DNA of 64,000 nucleotides from assembly GCF_002944405.1 (NCBI RefSeq), contig NZ_CP024307.1:1322501-1386500 (forward strand), read 5' to 3'. Positions 55,987 to 64,000 of this stretch are shown in pieces. The first letter of the stretch is position 1; every line of letters begins with the position of its first letter. The position numbers and the translations under genes were made by a program. A model generated the notes under the pieces. That model was not told the origin of the DNA and did no database searches. It saw only the letters and a program-made list of their open reading frames with translations. Origin of the DNA: Sinorhizobium fredii. Lineage in GTDB: Bacteria > Pseudomonadota > Alphaproteobacteria > Rhizobiales > Rhizobiaceae.

Positions 55987-56010
55987 AGCCCGCCTAGTGC
56001 GGGCTTTTTT
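55987..56010 (+). terminator. Rho-independent terminator after clpX
   Basis: AGCCCGC (55987-55993), a 5-nt loop and GCGGGCT (55999-56005), followed by a run of T. Confidence 0.9.
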
Positions 56011-56293
56011 GTGCGCGCCGGCAGGTTTTTGCTGCTCGCGAAGATGTGAAGCCGCCGGCCCGGCCATTTCTCATCCGCGGCGTTCATGAGGACGGATCGA
56101 GCCCTTCGCAATTTCGCCCCAAAATGATTGGGGTCAATCGAATAGAATATTGCGAAACCTCCGCAACAACGCGATGATACGACGATTCAATGAACGCGTT
56201 TGGGTGCCGGAGTCGGGGGGCCACGTAAGGCCGGCATCAGCCTCTCAGCGTAGAAAACAAGAATTGTCCACGGAGGCGGAGATTGCGCCCGGC
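56011..56293. other. Intergenic region upstream of the lon promoter
   Basis: No gene is visible. It includes a short GCCCCAAAATGATTGGGG hairpin near 56118. The lon promoter candidate lies just to the right, and the lon start is at 56403. Confidence 0.4.
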
Positions 56294-56322
56294 CTTGAAA
56301 TGGCCCCTGTTGCACTCCACTT
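56294..56322 (+). promoter_or_regulatory. Probable RpoH-dependent promoter of lon
   Basis: CTTGAA (56294-56299), a 17-bp spacer and CCACTT (56317-56322), which fits the S. meliloti RpoH1 pattern CTTGAA-N16/17-CCANNT as I recall it. About 80 bp before the lon start; lon is heat-inducible in many proteobacteria. Confidence 0.55.
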
Positions 56323-56402
56323 TCGTGAAGGAAATTTGACAGCCGGGAGTGCCGCTGAGGCTCCCGGGAACGGGCCCGAAATCGGGACGGAAAGGAAAAG
56401 AC

Positions 56403-58820
56403 ATGACGAACAAAACGTCTCCGGCCGAAAGCGCGACCTATCCGGTTCTGCCGTTGCGCGACATTGTGGTCTTCCCGCATATGATCGTGCCGCTATTCGT
56501 CGGCCGCGAGAAGTCCATCCGGGCGCTTGAAGAGGTCATGGGCACCGACAAGCAGATCATGCTGGCGACCCAGATCAATGCGACGGATGACGATCCGGAA
56601 CCCTCCGCGATCTACCGCGTCGGAACGATCGCCAACGTGCTGCAGCTCCTGAAGCTCCCCGATGGCACCGTCAAGGTTCTCGTCGAGGGGCGTGCACGGG
56701 CGGAGATCGATCGCTACACCTCCCGCGACGACTTCTACGAAGCGGTCGCCCATGTGTTGCGCGAGCCGGAAGAGGACCCGGTCGAGATCGAGGCGCTGAG
56801 CCGCTCGGTCGTGTCCGAATTCGAGAGCTACGTGAAGCTGAACAAGAAGATTTCGCCGGAAGTCGTCGGCGTCGCCAGCCAGATCGACGACTATTCCAAG
56901 CTCGCCGACACGGTTGCCTCTCACCTGTCGATCAAGATCGTCGAGAAGCAGGAAATGCTCGAGACGACCAGCGTGAAGATGCGCCTTGAAAAGGCGCTCG
57001 GCTTCATGGAAGGCGAGATCTCGGTTCTGCAGGTGGAAAAGCGCATCCGTTCGCGCGTTAAGCGCCAGATGGAGAAGACACAGCGCGAGTACTACCTCAA
57101 CGAACAGATGAAGGCGATCCAGAAGGAGCTCGGCGACAGCGAAGACGGCCGCGACGAGATGGCCGAAATCGAGGAGCGTATCGCTAAGACGAAGCTCTCC
57201 AAGGAAGCGCGCGAAAAGGCCGATGCGGAGCTGAAGAAGCTGCGCCAGATGAGCCCGATGTCGGCCGAAGCGACCGTCGTGCGCAATTATCTGGATTGGC
57301 TCCTGGGCCTGCCCTGGGGCAAGAAGTCGAAGATCAAGACGGACCTCAACCACGCCGAAAAGGTGCTGGACGCCGATCACTTCGGTCTCGACAAGGTCAA
57401 GGAGCGTATCGTCGAGTATCTCGCCGTGCAGGCCCGTTCCGCGAAGATCAGGGGCCCGATCCTGTGCCTCGTCGGCCCTCCGGGCGTCGGCAAGACCTCG
57501 CTCGCCAAGTCTATCGCCAAGGCGACCGGCCGCGAATATATCCGCATGGCGCTCGGCGGCGTGCGTGACGAGGCCGAGATCCGTGGCCACCGCCGCACCT
57601 ATATCGGCTCCATGCCCGGCAAGGTCGTGCAGTCGATGAAGAAGGCCAAGCGGTCCAATCCGCTGTTCCTGCTCGACGAGATCGACAAGATGGGCCAGGA
57701 CTTCCGCGGCGATCCGTCCTCGGCGCTTCTCGAAGTGCTCGATCCGGAACAGAACTCGACCTTCATGGATCACTATCTCGAGGTCGAGTACGACCTCTCG
57801 AACGTGATGTTCATCACCACGGCGAACACGCTGAACATTCCGGCGCCGCTGATGGACCGCATGGAAGTGATCCGCATCGCCGGCTACACGGAAGAGGAAA
57901 AGCTGGAAATCGCCAAGCGGCACCTGCTGCCGAAGGCGATTCGCGATCATGCGCTGCAGCCGAACGAGTTCTCCGTGACCGACGGCGCGCTTATGGCGGT
58001 GATCCAGACCTACACGCGCGAGGCGGGCGTTCGCAACTTCGAGCGTGAGCTGATGAAGCTTGCGCGCAAGGCCGTGACCGAGATCCTAAAGGGCAAGACC
58101 AAGAAGGTCGAAGTGACGGCCGAGAACGTCCCCGACTATCTCGGCGTGCCGCGCTTCCGCCATGGCGAAGCCGAACGCGACGACCAGGTGGGCGTTGTCA
58201 CGGGTCTTGCCTGGACCGAGGTGGGCGGTGAATTGCTGACGATCGAAGGCGTGATGATGCCGGGCAAGGGCCGCATGACGGTCACCGGCAACCTGCGCGA
58301 CGTCATGAAGGAATCGATTTCCGCGGCGGCCTCCTATGTCCGATCGCGTGCGATCGATTTCGGCATTGAGCCGCCGCTCTTCGACAAGCGCGACATCCAC
58401 GTGCACGTGCCGGAAGGTGCAACGCCGAAGGATGGCCCGTCGGCGGGCGTCGCCATGGCGACGGCAATTGTTTCGGTGATGACCGGCATTCCGATCTCCA
58501 AGGATGTGGCGATGACCGGCGAGATCACCCTGCGCGGCCGTGTCCTGCCGATCGGCGGCTTGAAGGAGAAGCTGTTGGCGGCTCTGCGTGGCGGCATCAA
58601 GAAGGTGCTGATCCCTGAAGAGAACGCCAAGGATCTTGCGGAGATCCCGGACAATGTGAAGAACAGCCTCGAAATCATCCCGGTTTCGCGGATGGGCGAG
58701 GTGCTCGAGCACGCATTGACGCGGCGTCCCGAGCCGATTGAATGGGACCCGGCAAGCCATGCCGGCACCATTTCGCCGGTCGATTCGCAGGACGAGGCGG
58801 GCACCTCGATCGCCCACTGA
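56403..58820 (+). CDS. lon: ATP-dependent Lon protease
   Basis: 805 aa, full length, from the ATG at 56403, preceded by AAAGGAAAAG. The N-terminal substrate-binding domain starts [20 protein letters not shown]. Walker [14 protein letters not shown] is at 358-370 and the Walker B region has [11 protein letters not shown]. The protease domain carries the Ser680/Lys723 dyad ([11 protein letters not shown] and [13 protein letters not shown]), with the 43-residue spacing of the E. coli enzyme. It degrades misfolded and regulatory proteins. Ends at a terminator shared with no other gene. Confidence 0.98.
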   Translation: MTNKTSPAESATYPVLPLRDIVVFPHMIVPLFVGREKSIRALEEVMGTDKQIMLATQINATDDDPEPSAIYRVGTIANVLQLLKLPDGTVKVLVEGRARAEIDRYTSRDDFYEAVAHVLREPEEDPVEIEALSRSVVSEFESYVKLNKKISPEVVGVASQIDDYSKLADTVASHLSIKIVEKQEMLETTSVKMRLEKALGFMEGEISVLQVEKRIRSRVKRQMEKTQREYYLNEQMKAIQKELGDSEDGRDEMAEIEERIAKTKLSKEAREKADAELKKLRQMSPMSAEATVVRNYLDWLLGLPWGKKSKIKTDLNHAEKVLDADHFGLDKVKERIVEYLAVQARSAKIRGPILCLVGPPGVGKTSLAKSIAKATGREYIRMALGGVRDEAEIRGHRRTYIGSMPGKVVQSMKKAKRSNPLFLLDEIDKMGQDFRGDPSSALLEVLDPEQNSTFMDHYLEVEYDLSNVMFITTANTLNIPAPLMDRMEVIRIAGYTEEEKLEIAKRHLLPKAIRDHALQPNEFSVTDGALMAVIQTYTREAGVRNFERELMKLARKAVTEILKGKTKKVEVTAENVPDYLGVPRFRHGEAERDDQVGVVTGLAWTEVGGELLTIEGVMMPGKGRMTVTGNLRDVMKESISAAASYVRSRAIDFGIEPPLFDKRDIHVHVPEGATPKDGPSAGVAMATAIVSVMTGIPISKDVAMTGEITLRGRVLPIGGLKEKLLAALRGGIKKVLIPEENAKDLAEIPDNVKNSLEIIPVSRMGEVLEHALTRRPEPIEWDPASHAGTISPVDSQDEAGTSIAH

Positions 58821-58877
58821 GGACGCGCAAATAGGGGAGGGACTGTGTCCCCGTTGCGCCCTTTGCCAAAAAAACGG

Positions 58878-58904
58878 AAAAGACCGGCCATTTGCCGGTC
58901 TTTT
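58878..58904 (+). terminator. Rho-independent terminator of lon
   Basis: AAAAGACCGGC (58878-58888) pairs with GCCGGTCTTTT (58894-58904) around a 5-nt loop, 57 bp after the lon stop. Confidence 0.9.
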
Positions 58905-59039
58905 CTGTTGTAAAAGCACCCTCTAAGCCTTGCATTTCAAGGGATTCGGCGCAATTGGGAATGGCAAGACGTGGCTGTGCGCAAGCGGCCGCGGCTTAAG
59001 AAGACAGTCGTTTCGAACCAATATGAAAGGGGTGGAAAC

Positions 59040-59312
59040 ATGAACAAAAATGAGCTCGTGTCTGCCGTTGCCGAGAAGGCCGGTCTTTCCAAGGCCGATG
59101 CGTCTTCCGCTGTTGATGCAGTGTTTGAGACCATTCAGGGTGAACTGAAGAACGGCGGCGACATTCGTCTCGTCGGCTTCGGCAACTTCTCCGTGACCCG
59201 CCGCGAAGCGAGCAAGGGCCGCAACCCGTCGACGGGTGCGGAAGTTGACATCCCGGCACGCAACGTGCCGAAGTTCACGGCCGGTAAGGGCCTGAAGGAC
59301 GCCGTCAACTAA
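59040..59312 (+). CDS. hupB: DNA-binding protein HU
   Basis: 90 aa from the ATG at 59040, which follows AAAGGGGTGG. Histone-like chromosome-compacting protein. MNKNELVSAVAEKAGLSKAD and the beta-arm GRNPSTGAEVDIPARNVPKF are the HU signatures. It follows lon with its own terminator in between, as in other alphaproteobacteria. In some rhizobia this gene is next to nuo or tRNA-Val genes; here neither follows. Confidence 0.97.
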   Translation: MNKNELVSAVAEKAGLSKADASSAVDAVFETIQGELKNGGDIRLVGFGNFSVTRREASKGRNPSTGAEVDIPARNVPKFTAGKGLKDAVN

Positions 59313-59444
59313 TCGGACGTGTCGAGGTCCGAAAGGGCCTCGAGATGCCGCGCGGTCCGGGTCGGCGGCGACGCCAAAGAGGCCGCAAGCAAGTTCATGT
59401 TCCATCTGCCGCCTTCCTTCCAGGATCGCCGGCAGGTTGATTGG

Positions 59445-59467
59445 GGCCCGGTCGATCCGGGCCTCTT
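59445..59467 (+). terminator. Rho-independent terminator after hupB
   Basis: GGCCCGG (59445-59451), a 5-nt loop and CCGGGCC (59457-59463), followed by TCTTTT. Confidence 0.8.
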
Positions 59468-59482
59468 TTCATTTAACCTCCG

Positions 59483-59511
59483 CTGTCATCGGGCTGTTAC
59501 AGGACGGTTGC
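59483..59511 (+). promoter_or_regulatory. Triple Pho-box (PhoB binding site) before the phytase-like gene
   Basis: CTGTCAT (59483-59489), CTGTTAC (59494-59500) and CGGTTGC (59505-59511) form three 7-bp direct repeats spaced exactly 11 bp apart, the geometry of PhoB boxes (consensus CTGTCAT/CTGTCAC). The first copy is a perfect match. It lies about 100 bp upstream of the start codon of the downstream gene. Confidence 0.7.
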
Positions 59512-59610
59512 ACAAGCCTCCCATCCGGAGGTGGACGAATTGCGACTCCGGACGCGAACGCGGTGTCGGAAGGCCTGATCTCCGGGCGCGCGCCGCGACA
59601 GGAGGGATAA

Positions 59611-61806
59611 ATGAGGGCTTTTTCCATCACAGCCGCCTTGGCGGCGGCACTCGCCGCATCGACGGCGCCGGCCGCTCAGGCCGAACAGGTCTTTAACCGC
59701 ATTGCATCCTTTGCGGTCGCCGGCAACTTGCCCGAAGGCGCCGACCAAAAGGCACCGACCTCAGCGGAAATCATTGCCGCCAGCGAGGACGGCAACACGC
59801 TCATCTATACGGACAGCCCCGGCAAGCGTATCGGCTTCATCGATATCACCGACGCCCGCGCGCCGAAGGCCGGCGGCATCGTTTCCTTCGAGGGCGAGCC
59901 GACGTCGGTCGCTGTCGCCGGCCCGAAGGCGCTGGTCGCCGTCAACACCCGTGAAAGTTTCACCAAGACCTCCGGCCTGCTTGCCGTCGTCGATGTCGCG
60001 ACGAAAAAGATCGACGCCACCTGCGATCTCGGTGGCCAGCCGGATTCCGTCACCGTCAACAAGGACCGGACGCTGGCGGCGATCGCCATCGAGAACGAGC
60101 GCGACGAGGACGTCAACGACGGTGAGATCCCGCAGCTGCCGGCCGGCGATCTCGTGATCCTGTCGCTGAAGGACGGCGTTGCCGATTGCGCGACGATCAA
60201 GCATGTGACGCTCACCGGCCTTGCCGAAGTCGCCGGCGACGATCCGGAGCCGGAATTCGTCGCGTTCAACGGCAAGGCCGAGATTGCGCTGACGCTGCAG
60301 GAAAACAATCACATCGTGATCATCGACGGCAAATCAGCGGCCGTGAGGGCGCATTTTTCCGCCGGTACGGCGGACCTCAAGAATGTTGACGCGAAGCGTG
60401 ACGGCGCCATTTCGTTTGCGAGCGATCTGACCGGCGTCAAGCGCGAGCCGGATGCCGTGAAGTGGCTCGACGACAACCGTCTGGTCGTCGCCAATGAGGG
60501 CGACTACGAAGGCGGCTCGCGCGGCTTCACGATCTTCGACGTCACCGGCAAGGTGCTGTTCGAGTCCGGTGCAAGCCTGGAGCACGCCATCGCTGCCGTC
60601 GGCCACTACCCGGAAAAGCGCTCTTCGGCGAAGGGCATCGAGCCGGAAGGCATGGAAACGGCGCAGTACGGCGACGACAAGCTGTTCTTCGTGCTTTCCG
60701 AGCGCGCCTCGATCGTCGGCGTCTACAAGGACACCGGTGCCGAGCCGCAACTGCTGCAGCTGCTGCCGTCCGGGGTTTCGCCCGAGGGCGCGGTCGCCAT
60801 TCCCGGCCGCAATCTGTTCGCCACCGCCAACGAGGTCGATCTCGTCGAGGACGGCGGCGCGCGGGCGCATGTGATGATTTACGCGCGCGGCGAGGGGGAG
60901 GCCATCTACCCGCAGATTCGCTCCGCCGAGAAGGACGGTCTGCCGATCGGGTTCGGCGCCCTTTCCGGCCTGGCGGCCGTCGGCGACAAGCCGGGCTTCC
61001 TGCGGGCGGTGAACGACTCCGTTCTTTCGTCGCAGCCGACGATTTTTGCGATCGACGCGACGCAGAAGCCGGCGGTGATCACCGAGGCACTGCCGATCAC
61101 CCGCGATGGCGCAGCCGCGCAAAAGCTCGATATTGAAGGCATTGCCAATGATGGCGAAGGCGGCTTCTGGCTGGCGTCGGAAGGCGACTCGGACAAGCTT
61201 TACAGCCACGCACTCCTTCACGTGAACAAGAAGGGCGAAATCAAACAGGAGATCGCTCTTCCGGCGGAGCTGCGCGCCAACGAAATCCGCTCCGGCTTCG
61301 AAGGAATCACCGCGGTCGGCGAAGGCGACGGCCTCACGCTCTGGATGGCGGTCCAGCGCGAGTGGAAGGACGACGAGAAGGGCTTCGTCAAGCTCGTCGC
61401 CTACAAGCCGGCGACGAAAGAGTGGGGCGCAGTGCGCTATCCGCTCGACAAGTCCGAAGCCGGCTGGGTCGGTCTTTCGGAGATCTCCGTCCACGGCGAC
61501 TATGCCTATCTGATCGAGCGCGACAATCTGATCGGCGAAGCCGCGAAGCTCAAGAAGCTCTATCGTGTGGCGCTCACCGAGCTGAAGCCCGCTGCGCTCG
61601 GCGGCGAACTGCCGGCCGTCAAAAAGGAAGAGGTGCGCGACCTCATTCCTGACCTGAAGTCGCTGAACGGCTATGTAGTCGACAAGGTGGAGGGCTTCAC
61701 GGTCGACGCCGCTGGAAACGGCTATGTCGTTACCGACAATGACGGCGTCGACGACGCGTCCGGCGAGACCCTGTTCTTCTCCATCGGCGCAATCAACGCG
61801 ATGTAA
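59611..61806 (+). CDS. Secreted phytase-like esterase (esterase-like activity of phytase family)
   Basis: 731 aa with a signal peptide (MRAFSITAALAAALAAS, cleavage near AQA). The N-terminal half is beta-propeller-like (GKRIGFIDITDARAPKAGG, EPTSVAVAGPKALVAVN repeats). The C-terminal half (about 420-725) resembles the phytase-like esterase family: KLDIEGIANDGEGGFWLASE, IRSGFEGITAVGEGDGLTLW and DKVEGFTVDAAGNGYVVTDN. The protein should release phosphate from organic phosphates in the periplasm or outside. A triple Pho-box upstream supports induction by phosphate starvation. It ends at a terminator. Confidence 0.85.
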   Translation: MRAFSITAALAAALAASTAPAAQAEQVFNRIASFAVAGNLPEGADQKAPTSAEIIAASEDGNTLIYTDSPGKRIGFIDITDARAPKAGGIVSFEGEPTSVAVAGPKALVAVNTRESFTKTSGLLAVVDVATKKIDATCDLGGQPDSVTVNKDRTLAAIAIENERDEDVNDGEIPQLPAGDLVILSLKDGVADCATIKHVTLTGLAEVAGDDPEPEFVAFNGKAEIALTLQENNHIVIIDGKSAAVRAHFSAGTADLKNVDAKRDGAISFASDLTGVKREPDAVKWLDDNRLVVANEGDYEGGSRGFTIFDVTGKVLFESGASLEHAIAAVGHYPEKRSSAKGIEPEGMETAQYGDDKLFFVLSERASIVGVYKDTGAEPQLLQLLPSGVSPEGAVAIPGRNLFATANEVDLVEDGGARAHVMIYARGEGEAIYPQIRSAEKDGLPIGFGALSGLAAVGDKPGFLRAVNDSVLSSQPTIFAIDATQKPAVITEALPITRDGAAAQKLDIEGIANDGEGGFWLASEGDSDKLYSHALLHVNKKGEIKQEIALPAELRANEIRSGFEGITAVGEGDGLTLWMAVQREWKDDEKGFVKLVAYKPATKEWGAVRYPLDKSEAGWVGLSEISVHGDYAYLIERDNLIGEAAKLKKLYRVALTELKPAALGGELPAVKKEEVRDLIPDLKSLNGYVVDKVEGFTVDAAGNGYVVTDNDGVDDASGETLFFSIGAINAM

Positions 61807-61827
61807 GCGTCGGGCCAGGAGAAAACG

Positions 61828-61860
61828 GAAGAGGCCGGGGCATGACGTCCCGGCCTCTTC
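61828..61860 (+). terminator. Terminator between the phytase-like and MarR genes
   Basis: GAAGAGGCCGGG (61828-61839) pairs with CCCGGCCTCTTC (61849-61860) around a 9-nt loop, followed by CTTT; the convergent MarR gene ends at 61892. Confidence 0.85.
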
Positions 61861-61891
61861 CTTTGTACCAAGTTCGGTTGTGCCTGCGGGG

Positions 61892-62365
61892 TTACCGCGC
61901 GGCAGCGATGTCTGCCTCTTCCTTCGCTTCCTTGCGCTTGCGGATCTCGTCGGTCTTGTCGACGAGCCTGCTGACGATGTCGTAGAGCTGATCGAGCTGC
62001 TCGTCGTCGAGCGCCGAGAAGATTTCCTCGATAAGCTGCTTGCGCGGATGTTCCGCCGCCTGGAGGACGGCACGGCCCGTCTCGGTAATCGAGACGATCT
62101 TGGCGCGGCGATCGTCCGGATCGGGCTTGCGCATCACCAGGCGATCGCGCTCCAGCCCGTCGATCGCCTCCGTCACGGTCCTGGGGGCGAAGTTCAACGC
62201 GCAGGCGATGTCGGTCGAGCGGCACGGGCCGAGCTTGCTCAGGAAGAACAGGAACTTGCTTCGGGCAAGTGACACACCTTCCTCGGTCATCGACTCGTTC
62301 ACCAGGCGATGGACGCGATGGTAGAGTTCGAACAGTTTGTCGGAGACTTCGAATGTGTTCTTCAT
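61892..62365 (-). CDS. MarR-family transcriptional regulator
   Basis: 157 aa from the ATG at 62365 (MKNTFEVSDKLFELYHRVHR); an ATG at 62395 is in frame and adds ten residues. I prefer 62365 because a palindrome and a -10-like TATAGT (minus strand) lie just upstream, where a promoter-operator should be. The winged helix is shown by CRSTDIACALNFAPRTVTEA and the wing DPDDRRAKIVSITETG. Target genes are unknown. It converges with the phytase-like gene. Confidence 0.85.
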   Translation of the reverse strand: MKNTFEVSDKLFELYHRVHRLVNESMTEEGVSLARSKFLFFLSKLGPCRSTDIACALNFAPRTVTEAIDGLERDRLVMRKPDPDDRRAKIVSITETGRAVLQAAEHPRKQLIEEIFSALDDEQLDQLYDIVSRLVDKTDEIRKRKEAKEEADIAAAR

Positions 62366-62389
62366 GAAAGCCGTTGCGATATGGTGAGG

Positions 62390-62406
62390 TGCCATGTCAA
62401 ATGGCA
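62390..62406. promoter_or_regulatory. Candidate MarR operator
   Basis: TGCCAT (62390-62395) and ATGGCA (62401-62406) form an inverted repeat with a 5-bp spacer, just downstream of TATAGT (62412-62417 on the minus strand). The position suggests autoregulation by the adjacent MarR protein. Confidence 0.4.
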
Positions 62407-62486
62407 GTTAGACTATATTTAGTGACGGCCGCGGTATTTGTCGACAAAAACCTCCTGATTCTTACGGTCGACGTCCTTTGAAAAGA

Positions 62487-62512
62487 AACGGCCCCCGAAT
62501 CCGAGAGCCGTT
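62487..62512 (-). terminator. Possible terminator of the chemotaxis receptor gene
   Basis: AACGGC (62487-62492) pairs with GCCGTT (62507-62512); on the minus strand TCTTTTC follows. The stem is short, so the call is weak. Confidence 0.4.
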
Positions 62513-62547
62513 GATCTTTCCGAGGCGAAGAACTGCTGTCCCTGCTG

Positions 62548-64000
62548 TTAAGCGGCGTGGCGTGGCCGCGACGCCCAAGCGCCGGCGCGGTCCGCGTCGG
62601 CGAGAGTGAACCGATCGATCAATTCGCGCAGACGACCCGCCTCCTGTGCCAGGGTCGCGCTGGCCGCATTGGCTTCCTCGACCATCGCGGCGTTCTGCTG
62701 CGTCACCTGATCCATCTGATTGACCGCCATGTTGACTTCGGAAAGCCCTGCGGACTGCTCCTGGGCCGAAACGGCGATCGCGTCCATATGTTCGTTGATC
62801 GTAACGATAAGGCTCTCGATGGTGCGCAGGGCTTCGCCCGTTTCGCGCACGAGCCGGACGCCGCTTTCGACCTCGTTCGCCGAATTGCGGATCAGTTCCT
62901 TGATCTCCTTGGCCGCCTTGGCCGAGCGCTGGGCGAGCTCTCGCACCTCCTGTGCAACGACGGCAAAGCCCTTGCCGGCTTCGCCGGCGCGTGCCGCTTC
63001 CACCCCGGCATTGAGCGCCAAAAGGTTGGTCTGGAAGGCGATCTCGTCGATGACACCGATGATGTTGGAGATCTGGCTGGAGGAATGCTCGATTCGCCCC
63101 ATCGCGTCGACGGCGCCGGAGACGATCGCGCCGGACTTGCGTGCACTCTCGTTCGCCTGGCTCGCCACGGCGCGGGCCTCGTTGGTGCGCTTCGAGGAGT
63201 TGGAGACATTGACGGTGATCTGGTCGAGCGCGGCGGCGGTCTCCTCGAGCGATGCCGCCTGTTGTTCGGTCCGTCGCGACAGGTCGTCGGCACTGTGGCT
63301 CACCTCACGGGCGCCGCCGTCGATGCTGCTCGAACTCGTCGCGACGGCGGAGAGCGTGTCGGCAAGCTGGGCGACCGCCTGGTTCAGGTCGTGCCGAAGG
63401 GGCTCGAAATCGGGCGCAAAAGCCTCGTCGAGCTGGAAGGCGAGGTCGCCGCCGGCCAGCCGCCGCAGTCCGCTTGCAAGCCCGGCCGTCGCTTCTTCGA
63501 GACGCCGCTGCGCCGCCGCTTCGGCCTCCTCGGTCACTCTCTGGCGTTCGCTCTCGGATGCGGCGCGCTGGATACGGGCTTCCTCCTCGAGCTTCTGGTT
63601 GGTGATTGCAGCCTGCCGAAAAATTTCGACGGCGCGGGCCATTTCACCGATCTCGTCCTTCCGGCCGCCATAGGGGATGCCGCTTGCCGTATCGCCCCCG
63701 GCAAGCTTCGCCATCGACGCCGTGATGATCCGGATCGGACGTGCGACGCCGCGTATGGCGTAGGCGACCGCGCCCAGAATGACGAGGGCAGCGAAAGCGA
63801 TGACCGCGGTTTCGGTGGTCATGGCTTCCTTGTGCGTTGCGGCACTGGCGGCGACGGCGGCGCCGGTGCCGGCAAGATTTGCGGCAAGCACGTCGTCGAT
63901 CGCCGCATCGACCTTCTTTTCGGCTGCCGCCATCTCGACTTTGAAGACGCTCTGGGCCTTCATGTTCTCGAGGTTGTTGGAATATTTCAGCATGGCATCG
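62548..64000 (-). CDS. Methyl-accepting chemotaxis protein, C-terminal part (gene runs off the window)
   Basis: At least 483 codons; the frame is open to the window edge, so the N-terminal sensor domain is missing or incomplete. One membrane span lies at about 62-80 of the visible part ([20 protein letters not shown]), followed by a HAMP domain, a second HAMP-like region and the signalling domain. The hairpin tip reads [20 protein letters not shown], the conserved core of all MCPs, with EEAN-type methylation helices near both ends. It signals to CheA/CheW. The ligand cannot be told. Confidence 0.93.
   Translation of the reverse strand, partial: DAMLKYSNNLENMKAQSVFKVEMAAAEKKVDAAIDDVLAANLAGTGAAVAASAATHKEAMTTETAVIAFAALVILGAVAYAIRGVARPIRIITASMAKLAGGDTASGIPYGGRKDEIGEMARAVEIFRQAAITNQKLEEEARIQRAASESERQRVTEEAEAAAQRRLEEATAGLASGLRRLAGGDLAFQLDEAFAPDFEPLRHDLNQAVAQLADTLSAVATSSSSIDGGAREVSHSADDLSRRTEQQAASLEETAAALDQITVNVSNSSKRTNEARAVASQANESARKSGAIVSGAVDAMGRIEHSSSQISNIIGVIDEIAFQTNLLALNAGVEAARAGEAGKGFAVVAQEVRELAQRSAKAAKEIKELIRNSANEVESGVRLVRETGEALRTIESLIVTINEHMDAIAVSAQEQSAGLSEVNMAVNQMDQVTQQNAAMVEEANAASATLAQEAGRLRELIDRFTLADADRAGAWASRPRHAA

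Noticed and set aside
59313..59482. tRNA-Val genes expected after hupB
   Set aside because: No cloverleaf or CCA-ended acceptor stem is visible; the stretch contains only a short hairpin and a terminator.
60334..62073. A 579-codon minus-strand open frame opposite the phytase-like gene
   Set aside because: It is antisense to a signal-peptide-bearing gene and overlaps the terminator at 61828; no domain is visible.

Overview
The window is chromosomal DNA from an alphaproteobacterium of the Rhizobiales, most probably Sinorhizobium (Ensifer), close to S. meliloti. Reasons: high GC; the Mg-type HemB; the LdtR/LdtP pair; a 108-bp palindromic mosaic repeat of rhizobial type; and a gene order (glyA-nrdR-ribD-ribE, ribH-nusB, plsX-fabH-ihfA-merR-tRNA-Pro, ctaA-argC-speB-rpsI-rplM, clpP-clpX-lon-hupB) that I recall from the S. 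meliloti chromosome. The species is inferred from memory, not from a search.

Layout. 1-2.8 kb: bpt (partial), an RDD membrane protein, hemB and a small membrane protein. 2.9-8.9 kb: ldtR and its L,D-transpeptidase, then glyA-nrdR-ribD-ribE; ribD carries an in-frame 108-bp palindromic repeat. 8.9-15.8 kb: a block transcribed leftwards that splits the riboflavin genes. It holds a three-subunit periplasmic-type molybdenum hydroxylase, an AraC regulator, a secreted small protein, a GNAT protein and a cupin. 16.1-21.2 kb: ribH-nusB, an MFS transporter, the H+-pumping pyrophosphatase hppA and bamE. 21.3-27.8 kb: cytochrome bc1 chaperone, DUF177 protein, plsX, fabH, ihfA, a MerR regulator, a DUF454 protein, an unrecognised 360-aa protein and tRNA-Pro(GGG). 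28.3-37.4 kb: a surface-polysaccharide locus (Wzy-like polymerase, initiating sugar-phosphate transferase, glycosyltransferase, short outer-membrane export lipoprotein, Wzc-like chain-length protein with a degenerate kinase site, two acyl/acetyltransferases). 37.4-47.7 kb: housekeeping genes (phosphoesterase, ctaA, argC, speB, rpsI-rplM, thioesterase, a frameshifted enoyl-CoA hydratase, DMT transporter, CoA-binding protein, metY). 47.7-53.4 kb: cupin, beta-helix lipoprotein, cytochrome P450, an EEP hydrolase and a phospholipase D. 53.6-59.3 kb: the protease/chromatin block clpP-clpX-lon-hupB with RpoH-type promoter matches. 59.5-64 kb: a secreted phytase-like esterase behind a triple Pho-box, a MarR regulator and a partial chemotaxis receptor.

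How the parts work together. The riboflavin genes supply FMN/FAD. plsX-fabH start phospholipid and fatty-acid synthesis. LdtR/LdtP, BamE and the polysaccharide locus act on the envelope. ClpXP and Lon form the regulated proteolysis block, probably heat-inducible. The phytase-like gene appears to belong to the phosphate-starvation regulon.

I saw no CRISPR array, phage, insertion sequence or obvious defence system. The more unusual signals are the repeat inside ribD, the split riboflavin cluster, two lesions in coding genes (an in-frame TAG in a CatB-type acetyltransferase and a +1 frameshift in an enoyl-CoA hydratase), the degenerate Wzc kinase motif, the Pho-box and an orphan gene beside tRNA-Pro.
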